From CAVSIS01 sp963814875 (GTDB taxonomy: Bacteria; Acidobacteriota; Thermoanaerobaculia; Thermoanaerobaculales; Sulfomarinibacteraceae), in assembly GCA_963814875.1 (NCBI GenBank), contig CAWFFJ010000032.1:1-49116 (forward strand): a DNA stretch of 49,116 bases, given 5' to 3'. Position numbers and translations under genes: made by a program. The first letter of the stretch is position 1; each line of letters opens with the position of its first letter. The notes under the pieces are model-generated. The model was not told the DNA's origin. It was given only the letters and a program-made list of their open reading frames with translations, and did no database searches. This document shows, in pieces, positions 1 through 8,003 of this stretch.

Positions 1-34
1 TCCGTAGTACTCTCGGACGGGACGGCGTGCAGAG

Positions 35-1153
35 ATGGGGATTCGCGACAGGGCGACGAGGGTCCAGTCCTTCGTCCGCGATTACACCGACGGGCTGAAA
101 GCCACCGACCTCAAGCGCTTGGTCGGTCCGGAAGCGTCGCACGCCTTCGACGTCCTTACCCGCGACCACGCGGGAGAGGAGCCGGCCGGCCGAGCCCGTC
201 GTCTGTGGCACCGGACCAAGATCCTGTTCCTCGGGCTGTCCTACAAGCTGGCTCCGCCGCGGCGGCTGCTGTTCGCGCTCTGCCTCGTGCTCGCACTGGC
301 GGGGCTGGTCTTCAACTCGCAGCAGGAGAGCATCTACAACGCGAGAGTCCTGCTCGGTCTGAGCATCGTCGGTCTGACCCTCCTGCTCGGCCTCGAGCTC
401 GCCGACCGGGTGCTGGTGCGCGACGAGCTCGAGGTCGCGCGCCACCTCCAGCGCGCCCTCCTTCCGGAGCGCCCGCCGCAGGTCCCGGGCTGGCGATTCG
501 CCTTCTCCTCGCGCACCGCCAACACCATCGGCGGCGACTACTACGACCTGCTGCCCCTCGAGGACGGCCGTCTCGCCGTGATCGTCGGCGACGCCAGCGG
601 CCACGGCATCGCCGCCGGCCTGCTGATGGCGATCGCGTCCTCGACGATCAAGCTCGCCCTCGACACCGACCCCGCGCCGACCGCGGTGCTGGGGATGGTC
701 AACACCGCGCTCTACCGTACCGGCGACCGCCGCGCCTTCATGACCCTGTTCTGCGGCCTGCTCGAGCCGGAAACCGGACGGCTCGAGTTCGCCTCCGCCG
801 GCCACCCCTACCCGGTGCTGCGACGGGCGAACGGTGACGTCAGCGAGCTCGGGCGGGGCGGCCTGCCGCTCGGCATCCGCAGGACCCTCGAGCTGCGTGC
901 GGAGGAGGTCGTGCTCGAGCCCGGCGACGTCATGGCGATCGTCACCGACGGTATCCCCGAGGCGCTCGACCCCCAAGATCGCGCGTTCGGCTTCGACCGG
1001 CTCACCGCCTCGGTCGCCCGCGGCGGCGACGCCGCCGCGGTCCACGACCGCCTGGTCGAGGAGGTCGCGGCGTTCGTCGGCGAGCGGCCCGCCGACGACG
1101 ATCGCAGCCTCGTGGTGCTGTCAAGGAGTTTGGGACCCACTGACTCTGGGTGA
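35..1153 (+). CDS. Membrane-anchored SpoIIE/RsbU-type PP2C serine phosphatase
   Basis: 372 residues. Two hydrophobic segments (about residues 78-96 and 103-121) are followed by a PPM/SpoIIE phosphatase domain from about residue 135 to 365. The metal-binding signature is visible as IGGDYYD, then VGDASGHGIAAGLLMA, and near the end AIVTDGIPEA and DDDRSLVVL. The family dephosphorylates anti-anti-sigma factors (STAS proteins) in partner-switching control of sigma factors; no STAS or kinase gene is visible here, so the target is unknown. The ATG at 35 is the first usable start, but the window edge is close and a longer N-terminus cannot be excluded. The normal family ending is about VVLSR; the last eight residues (SLGPTDSG) and the stop are encoded inside an inverted repeat (1124-1205), which suggests the original 3' end was replaced by that element. 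Confidence 0.9.
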   Translation: MGIRDRATRVQSFVRDYTDGLKATDLKRLVGPEASHAFDVLTRDHAGEEPAGRARRLWHRTKILFLGLSYKLAPPRRLLFALCLVLALAGLVFNSQQESIYNARVLLGLSIVGLTLLLGLELADRVLVRDELEVARHLQRALLPERPPQVPGWRFAFSSRTANTIGGDYYDLLPLEDGRLAVIVGDASGHGIAAGLLMAIASSTIKLALDTDPAPTAVLGMVNTALYRTGDRRAFMTLFCGLLEPETGRLEFASAGHPYPVLRRANGDVSELGRGGLPLGIRRTLELRAEEVVLEPGDVMAIVTDGIPEALDPQDRAFGFDRLTASVARGGDAAAVHDRLVEEVAAFVGERPADDDRSLVVLSRSLGPTDSG

Positions 1154-1224
1154 GGTCCGGCGGTTCACCGCTCGTCTGGGGCGGGTCATTGGGTCCCAAA
1201 CTCCTCTGATGAGTTGCGCGCATC
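1124..1224 (-). repeat. Paired-hairpin element copy 1 (long hairpin + 17-nt hairpin)
   Basis: Long inverted repeat: arms 1124-1139 and 1190-1205 are a perfect 16-bp match and continue inward with one mismatch through TGAC. It is followed after 2 nt by the 17-mer at 1208-1224. Read on the minus strand the 17-mer is GATGCGCGCAACTCATC, a GCA-loop hairpin with two mismatched stem pairs. The stop codon of the phosphatase gene (1151-1153) lies inside the long hairpin. The architecture matches five other places in the window. Confidence 0.7.
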
Positions 1225-1301
1225 CGATCTGAGGCCTCTGAAGGACAAACGCCAGGCTCGCCCCTGCCTGCTCGAGCGTCCAGCGCCCTCCTGGAGCCCG
1301 T

Positions 1302-1399
1302 GATGTGCGCAGCGCATCACAAGCAGGCCTCAGGGCAGAGACCCGGCATGACACCTCGACATCACGACCGCCGCGAAGGGTCTATGTCCTGAGTCCTGC
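1302..1399 (+). repeat. Paired-hairpin element copy 2
   Basis: 17-mer GATGTGCGCAGCGCATC at 1302-1318 (7-bp stem with one G-T pair, triloop GCA), spacer ACAA, then an imperfect long hairpin with arms 1323-1344 and 1378-1399 (19 of 22 positions pair). The stop codon of the lysine aminotransferase gene (1382-1384, minus strand) lies in the outer arm. The same 17-mer occurs in reverse complement at 33350-33366. Copies 1 and 2 lie tail to tail and fill the space between the two convergent genes. Confidence 0.7.
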
Positions 1400-2710
1400 T
1401 AAGCTGCCGTCGAGTATCTCGAGCGCGAGGTCGATCTCAGACGGGGCCACGTTCAGGCACGGCCGGAAGCGGATCGAGGTCGGCCACGAGGCGAGCGTGG
1501 CCAGCCCCCTGTCCCAGCACTGCTGGCGCAGCCGGTCGCGGATCTCCCCGTTGGGTAGCGAGAAGGCCGTGAAGAGCCCGCGGCCACGCACGTTGGAGAC
1601 CACCTCGTAGCGGGCGCCGAGCGTCTCGAGCCCGGCGAGGAACCGCTCGCCCATGCGCGCGGCGTGGTCGACCAGATGCTCCTCGTGGATGATCTGGAGG
1701 TACTTGACGGCCCGCACCATGTCGGCGAGGTTGCCGCCCCAGGTCGAGTTGATGCGGCCGGGGGTGTGGAACACGTTCCCGGGTACCCGGTCGATCCGCT
1801 CGCCGACCATGATCCCGCACACCTGAGCCTTCTTGCCGAAGGCGACGATGTCGGGAGTGACGCCGAAGTGCTGGTAACACCACAGCTTGCCGGTCAGACC
1901 GAGGCCGGTCTGGACCTCGTCGAAGATGAGCAGGGCGTCGTGGGCGTCGGCCAGCCGGCGGAGCTCGCGGAGGAACTCGCCCCGGAAGTGGTTGTCGCCG
2001 CCCTCGCCCTGGATCGGCTCGATGATGATCGCCGCGATGCCGTCCGGGTTGGCGGCGAAGGCGCGCTCGATCTCGGCGACGGCCCGGGCCTCGGCCGCCG
2101 CGACCTCGCGCTCGACCTCCGCGGTGACCGGGAAGCGCAGCTTGGGGTTGCTGACCCGCGGCCAGTCGAAGGTCGGGAACCCGTCGGTCTTGACCGGGTC
2201 GGTGTTGGTCAGCGAGAGGGTGTAGCCGGAGCGGCCGTGGAAGGCCTCCTTGAAGTGGAGGATCGCCAGGCCCCGGTCGTCACGGCCGGCGGCGCGATTG
2301 CTGCGCACCTTCCAGTCGAAGGCGGTCTTGAGCGCGTTCTCGACCGCGAGCGCGCCGCCGGCGACGAAGAACAGGTAGCGGAACTCGGGCGGCTTGGCGA
2401 GCTCGGCGAAGACCTCGACGAACGCCGCGTACTCGGCCGAGTAGATGTCGGAGTTGGCGGGGTTGGCGATCGCGGCCCGGGTCAGGGCGGCCATGAACTG
2501 GGGGTCGCCGACCAGCCTGGGGTGGTTGTGGCCGATCGGCAGGGACGCGAAGTAGGAGTAGAAATCGAGCAGGTCGCGGCCGGACACGGCGTCGCGGATC
2601 CACGAGCCGTGCGACGCCTCCAGGTCGATGGCGACGTGGAACCCGTCGGCCAGGATGTGCTGCCGGAGCGTGCTCAGAACCTCGTCGGGCTGAACTCGAT
2701 AGCGGACCAT
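1382..2710 (-). CDS. lat: L-lysine 6-transaminase (EC 2.6.1.36)
   Basis: 442 residues, a class-III PLP aminotransferase. It moves the epsilon-amino group of L-lysine to 2-oxoglutarate, giving 2-aminoadipate 6-semialdehyde. Family landmarks: IIEPIQGEGGDNHFR, the aspartate motif LLIFDEVQTGLGLTGK, and FGKKAQVCG (Lys 293/294, one of them the PLP lysine), which is characteristic of the Lat subgroup as opposed to ornithine or GABA aminotransferases. NSTWGGNLADMVR is also typical. Start ATG at 2710 has GGAGGT seven bases upstream. The stop lies in the arm of a hairpin element. It is transcribed away from the next gene, with no operon partner. In other bacteria Lat is used for lysine catabolism, persistence, or as the entry to beta-lactam-type metabolites; nothing nearby decides between these. 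Confidence 0.92.
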   Translation of the reverse strand: MVRYRVQPDEVLSTLRQHILADGFHVAIDLEASHGSWIRDAVSGRDLLDFYSYFASLPIGHNHPRLVGDPQFMAALTRAAIANPANSDIYSAEYAAFVEVFAELAKPPEFRYLFFVAGGALAVENALKTAFDWKVRSNRAAGRDDRGLAILHFKEAFHGRSGYTLSLTNTDPVKTDGFPTFDWPRVSNPKLRFPVTAEVEREVAAAEARAVAEIERAFAANPDGIAAIIIEPIQGEGGDNHFRGEFLRELRRLADAHDALLIFDEVQTGLGLTGKLWCYQHFGVTPDIVAFGKKAQVCGIMVGERIDRVPGNVFHTPGRINSTWGGNLADMVRAVKYLQIIHEEHLVDHAARMGERFLAGLETLGARYEVVSNVRGRGLFTAFSLPNGEIRDRLRQQCWDRGLATLASWPTSIRFRPCLNVAPSEIDLALEILDGSLAGLRT

Positions 2711-2933
2711 GGCTGGACCTCCGTCTGAGTGGACTGCGGTGTGTCGTACGGAAACGGGACCGCGGGACGGCGGCTCAGCGTTCGGGGGGACCGAACAGGA
2801 AGGGCCGGGCCAGACGCGGCCAGCGACCCATCAGGTCACCGGCGCGGGCGGGGCAGCAGAAGATGCGATCGCGGACCACGACGGCCCTCCGGGAGTCAAT
2901 TTAGCACCAGTTTCGAGGTGCGGCAACGAGGGT
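2711..2933. other. Intergenic space between divergent lat and hbd
   Basis: The divergent intergenic region is 317 bp in all. Apart from the lat ribosome site and the hbd promoter listed separately, I see no gene. A weak hairpin (GTTCGG...CCGAAC near 2790) could be a leader structure of lat, but there is no recognisable riboswitch or operator. Confidence 0.4.
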
Positions 2934-2962
2934 TTGTCGCGGGATCACGGCGAGGCTACAAT
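2934..2962 (+). promoter_or_regulatory. Sigma-70-type promoter of the 3-hydroxybutyryl-CoA dehydrogenase gene
   Basis: TTGTCG (2934-2939), a 17-bp spacer, and TACAAT (2957-2962). It lies 65 bp upstream of the ATG at 3028 in otherwise GC-rich DNA; the match to consensus is 4/6 and 5/6. Confidence 0.65.
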
Positions 2963-3027
2963 GCCGGGGCACCTCTCTGCCGCGGCGCGGCAGACCGCAG
3001 CGACAGACCAACCGAGGAGGCAGACTC

Positions 3028-3951
3028 ATGAGCTCGAGCGGACTCGCGAAGATCGGCGTCATCGGCATCGGAACCATGGGTAACGGGATCGCCCAGGTAG
3101 CCGCCCAGAGCGGCTTCGACACCGTGGTCTCGGACATCAACGAGGAGGTGCTCGCGCGCGGCATGAACACCATGGAGCGCTCACTGGACCGGCTCGTCAA
3201 GGCCTACGAGAAGTCCGGCGGGCAGAAGGGCGTCACCGAGGCCGCCAAGGCCGAGGCACTGGGCCGGCTGCGCACCTCCGCGAAGCTCGCCGACCTGCTC
3301 GACCGCGACATCATCATCGAAGCCGCACCGGAGATCCCGGAGCTCAAGGAGAAGATCAACCGCGAGCTCGCCGCGCTCGGCTACGACAAGATCCTCGCCT
3401 CGAACACCTCCGGGATCTCGATCACCCGCCTCGCCGCTGCCTACGGCAAGCCCGAGAAGTTCATGGGCATGCACTTCATGAACCCGGTGCCGATGCAGCA
3501 GGGCGTGGAGATCATCCGCGGCCTGATGACCTCGGAGGAGACCTACACGACCATCGTCGCCCTCTGCCATGACCTCGGCAAGACCGAGATCCCGGCCGAG
3601 GACAAGGCCGGCTTCGCGGTCAACCGCGCCTTCGTGCCGTTCGTCAACGAGGCGATCCGGGTGGTCGAGGAGGGCATCGCGTCGGTCGACGACATGGACA
3701 AGGTCACCCTCTGCCTGGGCCACAAGATGGGCCCGCTGATGACCGCCGACTTCGTCGGCCTCGACGTGATGGTGTTCATCTGCAAGGTGCTCGAGGACGA
3801 GTTCGGCTCCTTCTACAAGCCCACCGCGCTGCTCAAGCGGCTGGTCGAGTCGGGCCAGCTCGGGGCCAAGACCGGGCGCGGTTTCTACGTCTGGGAGGGC
3901 TACAAGGCGGTCGGCGTCAACCCCGACGTCGCCCGCTACCGGATCAAGTAG
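3028..3951 (+). CDS. 3-hydroxybutyryl-CoA (3-hydroxyacyl-CoA) dehydrogenase
   Basis: 307 residues, close to the usual length of single-domain-pair HBD/FadB2/PaaH enzymes, which interconvert 3-hydroxyacyl-CoA and 3-oxoacyl-CoA with NAD(P). The N-terminal Rossmann fold begins IGVIGIGTMGNGIAQ at about residue 9, followed by the acidic strand end VSDIN. The catalytic His is in GMHFMNPVP, and the C-terminal helical domain carries LGHKMGPLMTADFVGLDV. Start ATG 3028 follows GAGGAGG at normal spacing. It is monocistronic: a good promoter (2934-2962) and a perfect hairpin (3976-4004) frame it. Whether it serves butyrate/beta-oxidation or aromatic degradation cannot be told from this window. Confidence 0.93.
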   Translation: MSSSGLAKIGVIGIGTMGNGIAQVAAQSGFDTVVSDINEEVLARGMNTMERSLDRLVKAYEKSGGQKGVTEAAKAEALGRLRTSAKLADLLDRDIIIEAAPEIPELKEKINRELAALGYDKILASNTSGISITRLAAAYGKPEKFMGMHFMNPVPMQQGVEIIRGLMTSEETYTTIVALCHDLGKTEIPAEDKAGFAVNRAFVPFVNEAIRVVEEGIASVDDMDKVTLCLGHKMGPLMTADFVGLDVMVFICKVLEDEFGSFYKPTALLKRLVESGQLGAKTGRGFYVWEGYKAVGVNPDVARYRIK

Positions 3952-3975
3952 CCGGCTCTGCCCACCCGCTCCCTT

Positions 3976-4004
3976 CAACGCCGCGGCGCCACGCCGCGGC
4001 GTTG
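3976..4004 (+). terminator. Perfect 12-bp GC hairpin after hbd
   Basis: Arms 3976-3987 and 3993-4004 (CAACGCCGCGGC and its complement), loop GCCAC. It begins 25 bp after the stop codon. There is no T-run, so termination is inferred from position and stability. Confidence 0.6.
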
Positions 4005-4019
4005 TCGCCCCGAGGGGAA

Positions 4020-4228
4020 AGCGTAAGACGCGAGACGCACAGCGCATCGTCGTTCCGTCGTCATGGTCCCATCTCCCCGGACCCGCAGCGCCTCGGGCAC
4101 AGACATGCTTCGCCTCTACGTCTCGCACCTCGCTTCTGACTTCTAGCTTCTAGCGTCTCGCGTCTCGCGATTTAGCCCTCCTTGCATGCTCACCTTCTCA
4201 CTTCCTCACCCTCTCACGTCCTGACATC
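4020..4228. repeat. Intergenic block with inverted AGACGCG-rich ends and a pyrimidine tract
   Basis: AAGACGCGAGACGC at 4025-4038 is matched in inverted orientation by GCGTCTCGCGTCTC at 4153-4166 (13/14). Between them are CTTCTAG direct repeats. A tract of CTCACCTTCTCACTTCC type follows at about 4190-4218, similar to tracts at 8190-8220 and 28958-28992. No gene is seen between 3952 and 4291 apart from the terminator and this block. Confidence 0.5.
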
Positions 4229-4291
4229 CCGCGCCGGCGCGCCGACGTGGTAGCGTCTCCGGACCGGTGACTGCCCGTGATGGAGGAAGGA

Positions 4292-6046
4292 ATGACCGAC
4301 CGTCCGACCCTGACCCGCCGCCAGCTCGTCGAGCGCGCCGCCCTTGCCGCCGCCGGCTCGGCGATCTTCGCCCGCGCTCTCGCCGCCGCGGCCGGCGAGC
4401 ACCCGGTCACCACCGAGATGATCCGCCAGGCGGAGTGGATCACCGGCCTCGAGCTCGACGACGCCGAACGCGAGCTCATGCTCGAGGACGTCAACGAGCT
4501 CGTCGGGCAGCTCGAGGCGCTGCGTGCGGTCGAGCTCGACAACGGGGTCTCGCCGGCGGTCCGGTTCGCCTCGGCGGCGGTCGGCGACGAGCACCTCTCG
4601 CGGCGTGAGACCGAGGTCGCGGCGCCGGCGGTCGAGGCGACCCGGCCCGACGGCGACGAGGACCTCGCCTTCGCCGGGATCCCTGTGCTGGCGCATCTCC
4701 TCGCCACCCGCCAGGTGTCGTCGGTGGAGCTGGCCCGGCTCGCGATGGATCGGCTGGAGCGCTTCGACCCCCTGCTCGAGTGCGTGATCACGCCGACCCG
4801 CGAGCGCGCCCTGGCCGCGGCCGAGACGGCCGATCGCGAGCGCGCCGCGGGTCAGGTGAGCGGGCCGCTCCACGGCATCCCATGGGGCGCGAAAGACCTG
4901 TTCGCGGTCCCCGGCTACCCGACCACCTGGGGCGCCGCTCCCTTCCGCACACAGGTTCGGCCTGAGACCGCGGCGGTCGTGGAGCGTCTCGACGCGGCCG
5001 GAGCCGTCCTCGTCGCCAAGCTCACGCTCGGCGCACTCGCCCGCGGCGACGTCTGGTTCGGCGGCCGCACCAACAACCCGTGGGACCCGAGCGAGGGTTC
5101 GAGCGGCTCCTCGGCCGGTTCGGCGGCGGCCACGTCGGCGGGATTGGTGCCCTTCGCCCTCGGGACCGAGACCCTCGGCAGCATCATCTCGCCGTGCTCG
5201 CGCTGCGGGGTCACCGGGCTGCGGCCGACCTACGGTAGGGTCAGCCGTCACGGTGCCATGACCCTGGCGTGGACCATGGACAAGGTCGGGGCGCTCTCCC
5301 GCTCCGCCGAGGACTGCGCCCTCGTCTTCGGTGCTCTTCACGGCGCCGACGGGCGCGACCTGACGGCGGTCGACCGGCCGTTCCGCTGGCCGGATACGTT
5401 CGACCCGAAAACCGTCCGCCTCGGCGTGGTCGAAGCCGCGTTCGACGAGGACCGCTTCGGTGACGACGCCGACGAGGAGGCTCGCGCGGCCGCGCGCGCG
5501 TGGCAGGAGAACGACCGGCGGGTGCTCGAGGTCCTGGCGGGCCTCGGCTTCCAGCTGGTCCTCGTCTCACTCCCCGACCAGTGGCCGCTCGACGCGCTGC
5601 GCTCGATCCTGTACGCGGAGGCCGCAGCCGCTTTCGACGACCTCACACGGTCCGGGCGTGACGCCGAGCTGACCCGCCAGGACCGCAACGGCTGGCCGAA
5701 CACCTTCCGGCGGGCGCAGCTCATCCCTGCGGTCGAGTACCTGCGCGCCAACCGCATCCGGACGCTGCTGATGGCGGAGATGGAGCGCCGTCTGGAGGGC
5801 CTCGACGGCTACCTGTGCCCGTCTTTTGGCGGCGGCAACCTGATCTTGACCAACCTCACCGGGCACCCGCAGGTGGTGGTCCCGAACGGCTTCCGGCCCG
5901 ACGGGACGCCGACCAGCTTCACCTTCACTGGGCGGCTGTTCGGCGAGGCGCGCCTGCTCTCCGTCGCCCACGCCTACCAGCAGGTGACCGACTTCCACCG
6001 CCGCCGCCCGCCCGTGGAACGGTTTCTCGGAGAAATGACGGGCTGA
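4292..6046 (+). CDS. Amidase-signature family hydrolase (GatA-like), Tat-like N-terminus
   Basis: 584 residues from ATG 4292, chosen because GGAGG at 4282-4286 is correctly spaced. The N-terminus (RRQLVERAALAAAGSAIF) resembles a twin-arginine export signal. A helical region of about 100 residues precedes the amidase-signature domain (about 140-575). The Ser-cisSer-Lys triad can be read: Lys201 in GIPWGAKDLF, Ser270/271 in GSSGSSAGSAAA, and nucleophile Ser297 in TETLGSIISP. The family consensus after the nucleophile is GGSIR; here the motif is LGSII, so the oxyanion/arginine position is altered. The GatB and GatC partners are absent, so this is not tRNA amidotransferase; the likely role is hydrolysis of an amide in the cell envelope or periplasm. 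The substrate is unknown. Confidence 0.85.
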   Translation: MTDRPTLTRRQLVERAALAAAGSAIFARALAAAAGEHPVTTEMIRQAEWITGLELDDAERELMLEDVNELVGQLEALRAVELDNGVSPAVRFASAAVGDEHLSRRETEVAAPAVEATRPDGDEDLAFAGIPVLAHLLATRQVSSVELARLAMDRLERFDPLLECVITPTRERALAAAETADRERAAGQVSGPLHGIPWGAKDLFAVPGYPTTWGAAPFRTQVRPETAAVVERLDAAGAVLVAKLTLGALARGDVWFGGRTNNPWDPSEGSSGSSAGSAAATSAGLVPFALGTETLGSIISPCSRCGVTGLRPTYGRVSRHGAMTLAWTMDKVGALSRSAEDCALVFGALHGADGRDLTAVDRPFRWPDTFDPKTVRLGVVEAAFDEDRFGDDADEEARAAARAWQENDRRVLEVLAGLGFQLVLVSLPDQWPLDALRSILYAEAAAAFDDLTRSGRDAELTRQDRNGWPNTFRRAQLIPAVEYLRANRIRTLLMAEMERRLEGLDGYLCPSFGGGNLILTNLTGHPQVVVPNGFRPDGTPTSFTFTGRLFGEARLLSVAHAYQQVTDFHRRRPPVERFLGEMTG

Positions 6047-6053
6047 TGCACAT

Positions 6054-6079
6054 CGGCCGGCGCTCTGGCGCGCCGGCCG
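6054..6079. terminator. Bidirectional hairpin between amidase and lipoprotein genes
   Basis: Arms 6054-6063 and 6070-6079 (10-bp perfect stem, 6-nt loop) lie between two convergent genes. There is no T-run. Confidence 0.55.
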
Positions 6080-6110
6080 CAACAGCCCCAATCCGATGTT
6101 GACGAAGGCT

Positions 6111-6284
6111 CTACGGCGCCTGCGGCGGGACGACGGCGTCGTTGAACATCTCGATCGTCTCGACGTTGGCGTCGGTGACGACCGTCGGCGTGGTGCTCCA
6201 CGTCGACGCGGAGGTCGAGACCACAGCCGACGCGCAGCCTGCGAGCAGTGCGGACCCGAGCAGAACCAGGAGCAGACGTCTCAT
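6111..6284 (-). CDS. Small lipoprotein, unknown function
   Basis: 57 residues from ATG 6284, chosen because GGAGGAGGTG lies just upstream on the minus strand. The N-terminus MRRLLLVLLGSALLAGC is a clear lipoprotein signal with the lipidated Cys at position 17. The mature part is only 41 residues, Ser/Thr/Val-rich and without a known motif. It is convergent with the amidase gene. The function is not known; the call rests on the signal and the ribosome site. Confidence 0.65.
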   Translation of the reverse strand: MRRLLLVLLGSALLAGCASAVVSTSASTWSTTPTVVTDANVETIEMFNDAVVPPQAP

Positions 6285-6378
6285 GGGCACCTCCTCCGAC
6301 CTCCACGCAGCTCGCGTAGTGCCCGGTCCAGAAGATAGCGCATCCCGAACGGGATGTCTCGTACGTGGTTGGCCCTCG

Positions 6379-7092
6379 TCACTCGCTCGATGCGACCTCG
6401 GAGAGCGCGTGCCAGCCGGCATCGCCCTTGCGCCTCACGCGGGTTTCCGGTCCGACCCGCGTCGTCCTCGCGAGCTCAGCCAGCTCGAGCGGCGTGTAAG
6501 GCCCAACCAGGCTGCCGTCCACCATCGCGTACCAGACCCGCCCCGCCACGTCCCCTGGCCCCGCCTGGGCGGCCGGCGGCGGCTGCGCAGGCGCCGAGCG
6601 CCGGCGTCGGCCCGAGCCCACCAGCCACACCGCCACGGCGGCCACGGCCAGCGATACCGCCACCGCCATGCCCGCGCCGTGGCGGCGGCTGTGAACCGCC
6701 GGCAGCGCGGCCCCGCCCATGGCCCGGTCGAGTGCCTGCAGCACGCGGCCGGCGTCGCCCTCGGCGACCAGCCGGCCGTCGGGGTCGAACAGCTTGAGGT
6801 GCGGGATCGAGCGGATCCGGTACTGACCGGCGACCGCGCTCGACCAGTTGACGATGTCGACCTTGCGTAGCGCCAGCTCGTCTTCGTGGCCCGATGCCAG
6901 CTCCTCGAGGTAGGGTTCGAGCTGGCGGCACGGCCCGCACCAGTCGGCGTAGAAGTCGAACAGGACGTACTTCCCGGGGACTAGGTGATCTCCGAGGTCC
7001 ACCGCATCGCCGTGGGTGACGACGGCGACGTCCGCGGCCGACGCGGTCCCGAGACCCAGCAGCAGTGCCAGGATGAGGACCGCCGAAGGCAT
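6379..7092 (-). CDS. Exported thioredoxin domain + TM + GYF_2-like domain protein
   Basis: 237 residues from ATG 7092 (a GTG one codon upstream is also possible). There is a signal peptide at residues 1-20, then a thioredoxin fold with active site YADWCGPCRQLEPYLEEL and the cis-Pro motif IRSIPHLKLF at about 25-125. A membrane span follows at about 140-160, a basic/Pro-Ala linker, and a C-terminal GYF_2-type module (VWYAMVDGSLVGPYTPLEL, about 185-232). GYF_2 modules are often found next to membrane segments and probably bind proline-rich peptides. The stop of the upstream small gene and this start share a base (TGATG), so the two are translationally coupled. A membrane-tethered periplasmic disulfide oxidoreductase is likely; which face the GYF part occupies depends on topology that the sequence alone does not settle. 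Confidence 0.85.
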   Translation of the reverse strand: MPSAVLILALLLGLGTASAADVAVVTHGDAVDLGDHLVPGKYVLFDFYADWCGPCRQLEPYLEELASGHEDELALRKVDIVNWSSAVAGQYRIRSIPHLKLFDPDGRLVAEGDAGRVLQALDRAMGGAALPAVHSRRHGAGMAVAVSLAVAAVAVWLVGSGRRRRSAPAQPPPAAQAGPGDVAGRVWYAMVDGSLVGPYTPLELAELARTTRVGPETRVRRKGDAGWHALSEVASSE

Positions 7093-7340
7093 CACTGCCC
7101 CTGGCCGGGGTCAGGCGTCCGCCGCGCGCCGCGCGCCAGGCGCGCCCACAGCGGCCCTCCGGCGAGGACCTCGTCCCTGAACTCACGCAGCCGACCCGGG
7201 TACTCGGCGAACTCCTCGAGGATCTGTTCGCGGCTCGCCCCGGTCACCGCGGAGACGATAGCGACCAGCACGTCCTGGCGGGCCGGGCCGTCCTCGATCG
7301 CTGGCTGCTCGCAGCGCAGGGTCCGGTTGGAGGGGTCCAC
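7092..7340 (-). CDS. Small hypothetical protein coupled to the thioredoxin-GYF gene
   Basis: 82 residues from a GTG at 7340. Soluble, with a predicted helical core (residues 24-65, SAVTGASREQILEEFAEYPGRL and onward) and a basic, Pro-rich tail. I do not recognise the family. The TGATG overlap with the following thioredoxin gene and the lack of any competing frame support it as real. The ribosome site before the GTG is weak. Confidence 0.55.
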   Translation of the reverse strand: MDPSNRTLRCEQPAIEDGPARQDVLVAIVSAVTGASREQILEEFAEYPGRLREFRDEVLAGGPLWARLARGARRTPDPGQGQ

Positions 7341-7436
7341 CCGGAAACGCTATCACGACGACTGGCACGTCGGAAGGGCTGCGACCGCGGGCTGCCCGAG
7401 GCAAGCAGCCCGACCCGACTCCGTCGCCGTCGGCGG

Positions 7437-7464
7437 GTGACTCCGGCCCGCGATGCGGCATACT
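7437..7464 (+). promoter_or_regulatory. Possible promoter of the TlpA-like gene
   Basis: GTGACT (7437-7442), 16-bp spacer, CATACT (7459-7464), 47 bp before the chosen start. The matches to consensus are only moderate. Confidence 0.3.
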
Positions 7465-7511
7465 ACCCGCCGCACCCGGACCTCGCGGAGGCCCGGGCCC
7501 GGAGGATGCCG

Positions 7512-8003
7512 ATGCTCCCACCTAGCCGAACCCTGGTTTCACTCATTGCAGCCCTCGCCACCGTGGTCTCCCTGGTCGCCCCGACGACCGCGACCGCGGA
7601 CGACCCGCCGATCACCCTGCAGCAGCTCGACGGCTCCCAGATCACCCTCGACGCCGCTCTCGGCAAGGGACCGACAATAGTGGTCTTCTGGGCGACCTGG
7701 TGCCACTACTGCCAGCTCGAGATCCCGCGCATCAAGGAGGTGCAGGCACGCTACGGCGACCGCCTGCGCATCGTCGCCATCGATCCCGGCGTCCGCGACA
7801 GCCTCGACCGGATCCGCGCCTACGTGAAGCGCTACGAGCTCACCTACCCGGTCTACTTCGACTCCGCGCAGCGGACCCGGGCGCGCTTCGAGCTCGCCGG
7901 CACCCCGACCATCCTCCTGCTCGACGCCGAGGGTCACGAGAAGGCCCGCATGGAGACGGTCGACTTCAAGGCGATCGACACCCTCCTCGCGAAGAAGGAC
8001 TGA
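7512..8003 (+). CDS. Exported TlpA-like thioredoxin (CHYC active site)
   Basis: 163 residues from ATG 7512; GGAGG at 7501-7505 favours this over the ATG at 7506. A signal peptide (about residues 1-29, ending TTATA) is followed by an AhpC-TSA/TlpA thioredoxin fold. The active site is FWATWCHYCQLEIPRIKEV, the central insert typical of TlpA is present, and the cis-Pro segment is AGTPTILLLD. CHYC is an unusual dipeptide compared with CGPC or CPPC and should tune the redox potential. Likely role: periplasmic thiol reduction, for example in cytochrome c maturation, which would fit the neighbouring heme operon, although no ccm gene is present. The stop is followed directly by a repeat block. Confidence 0.85.
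   Translation: MLPPSRTLVSLIAALATVVSLVAPTTATADDPPITLQQLDGSQITLDAALGKGPTIVVFWATWCHYCQLEIPRIKEVQARYGDRLRIVAIDPGVRDSLDRIRAYVKRYELTYPVYFDSAQRTRARFELAGTPTILLLDAEGHEKARMETVDFKAIDTLLAKKD

Noticed and set aside
1664..2728. Long plus-strand frame opposite the lysine aminotransferase
   Set aside because: Composition typical of an antisense shadow, no family resemblance; the minus strand has the PLP motifs.
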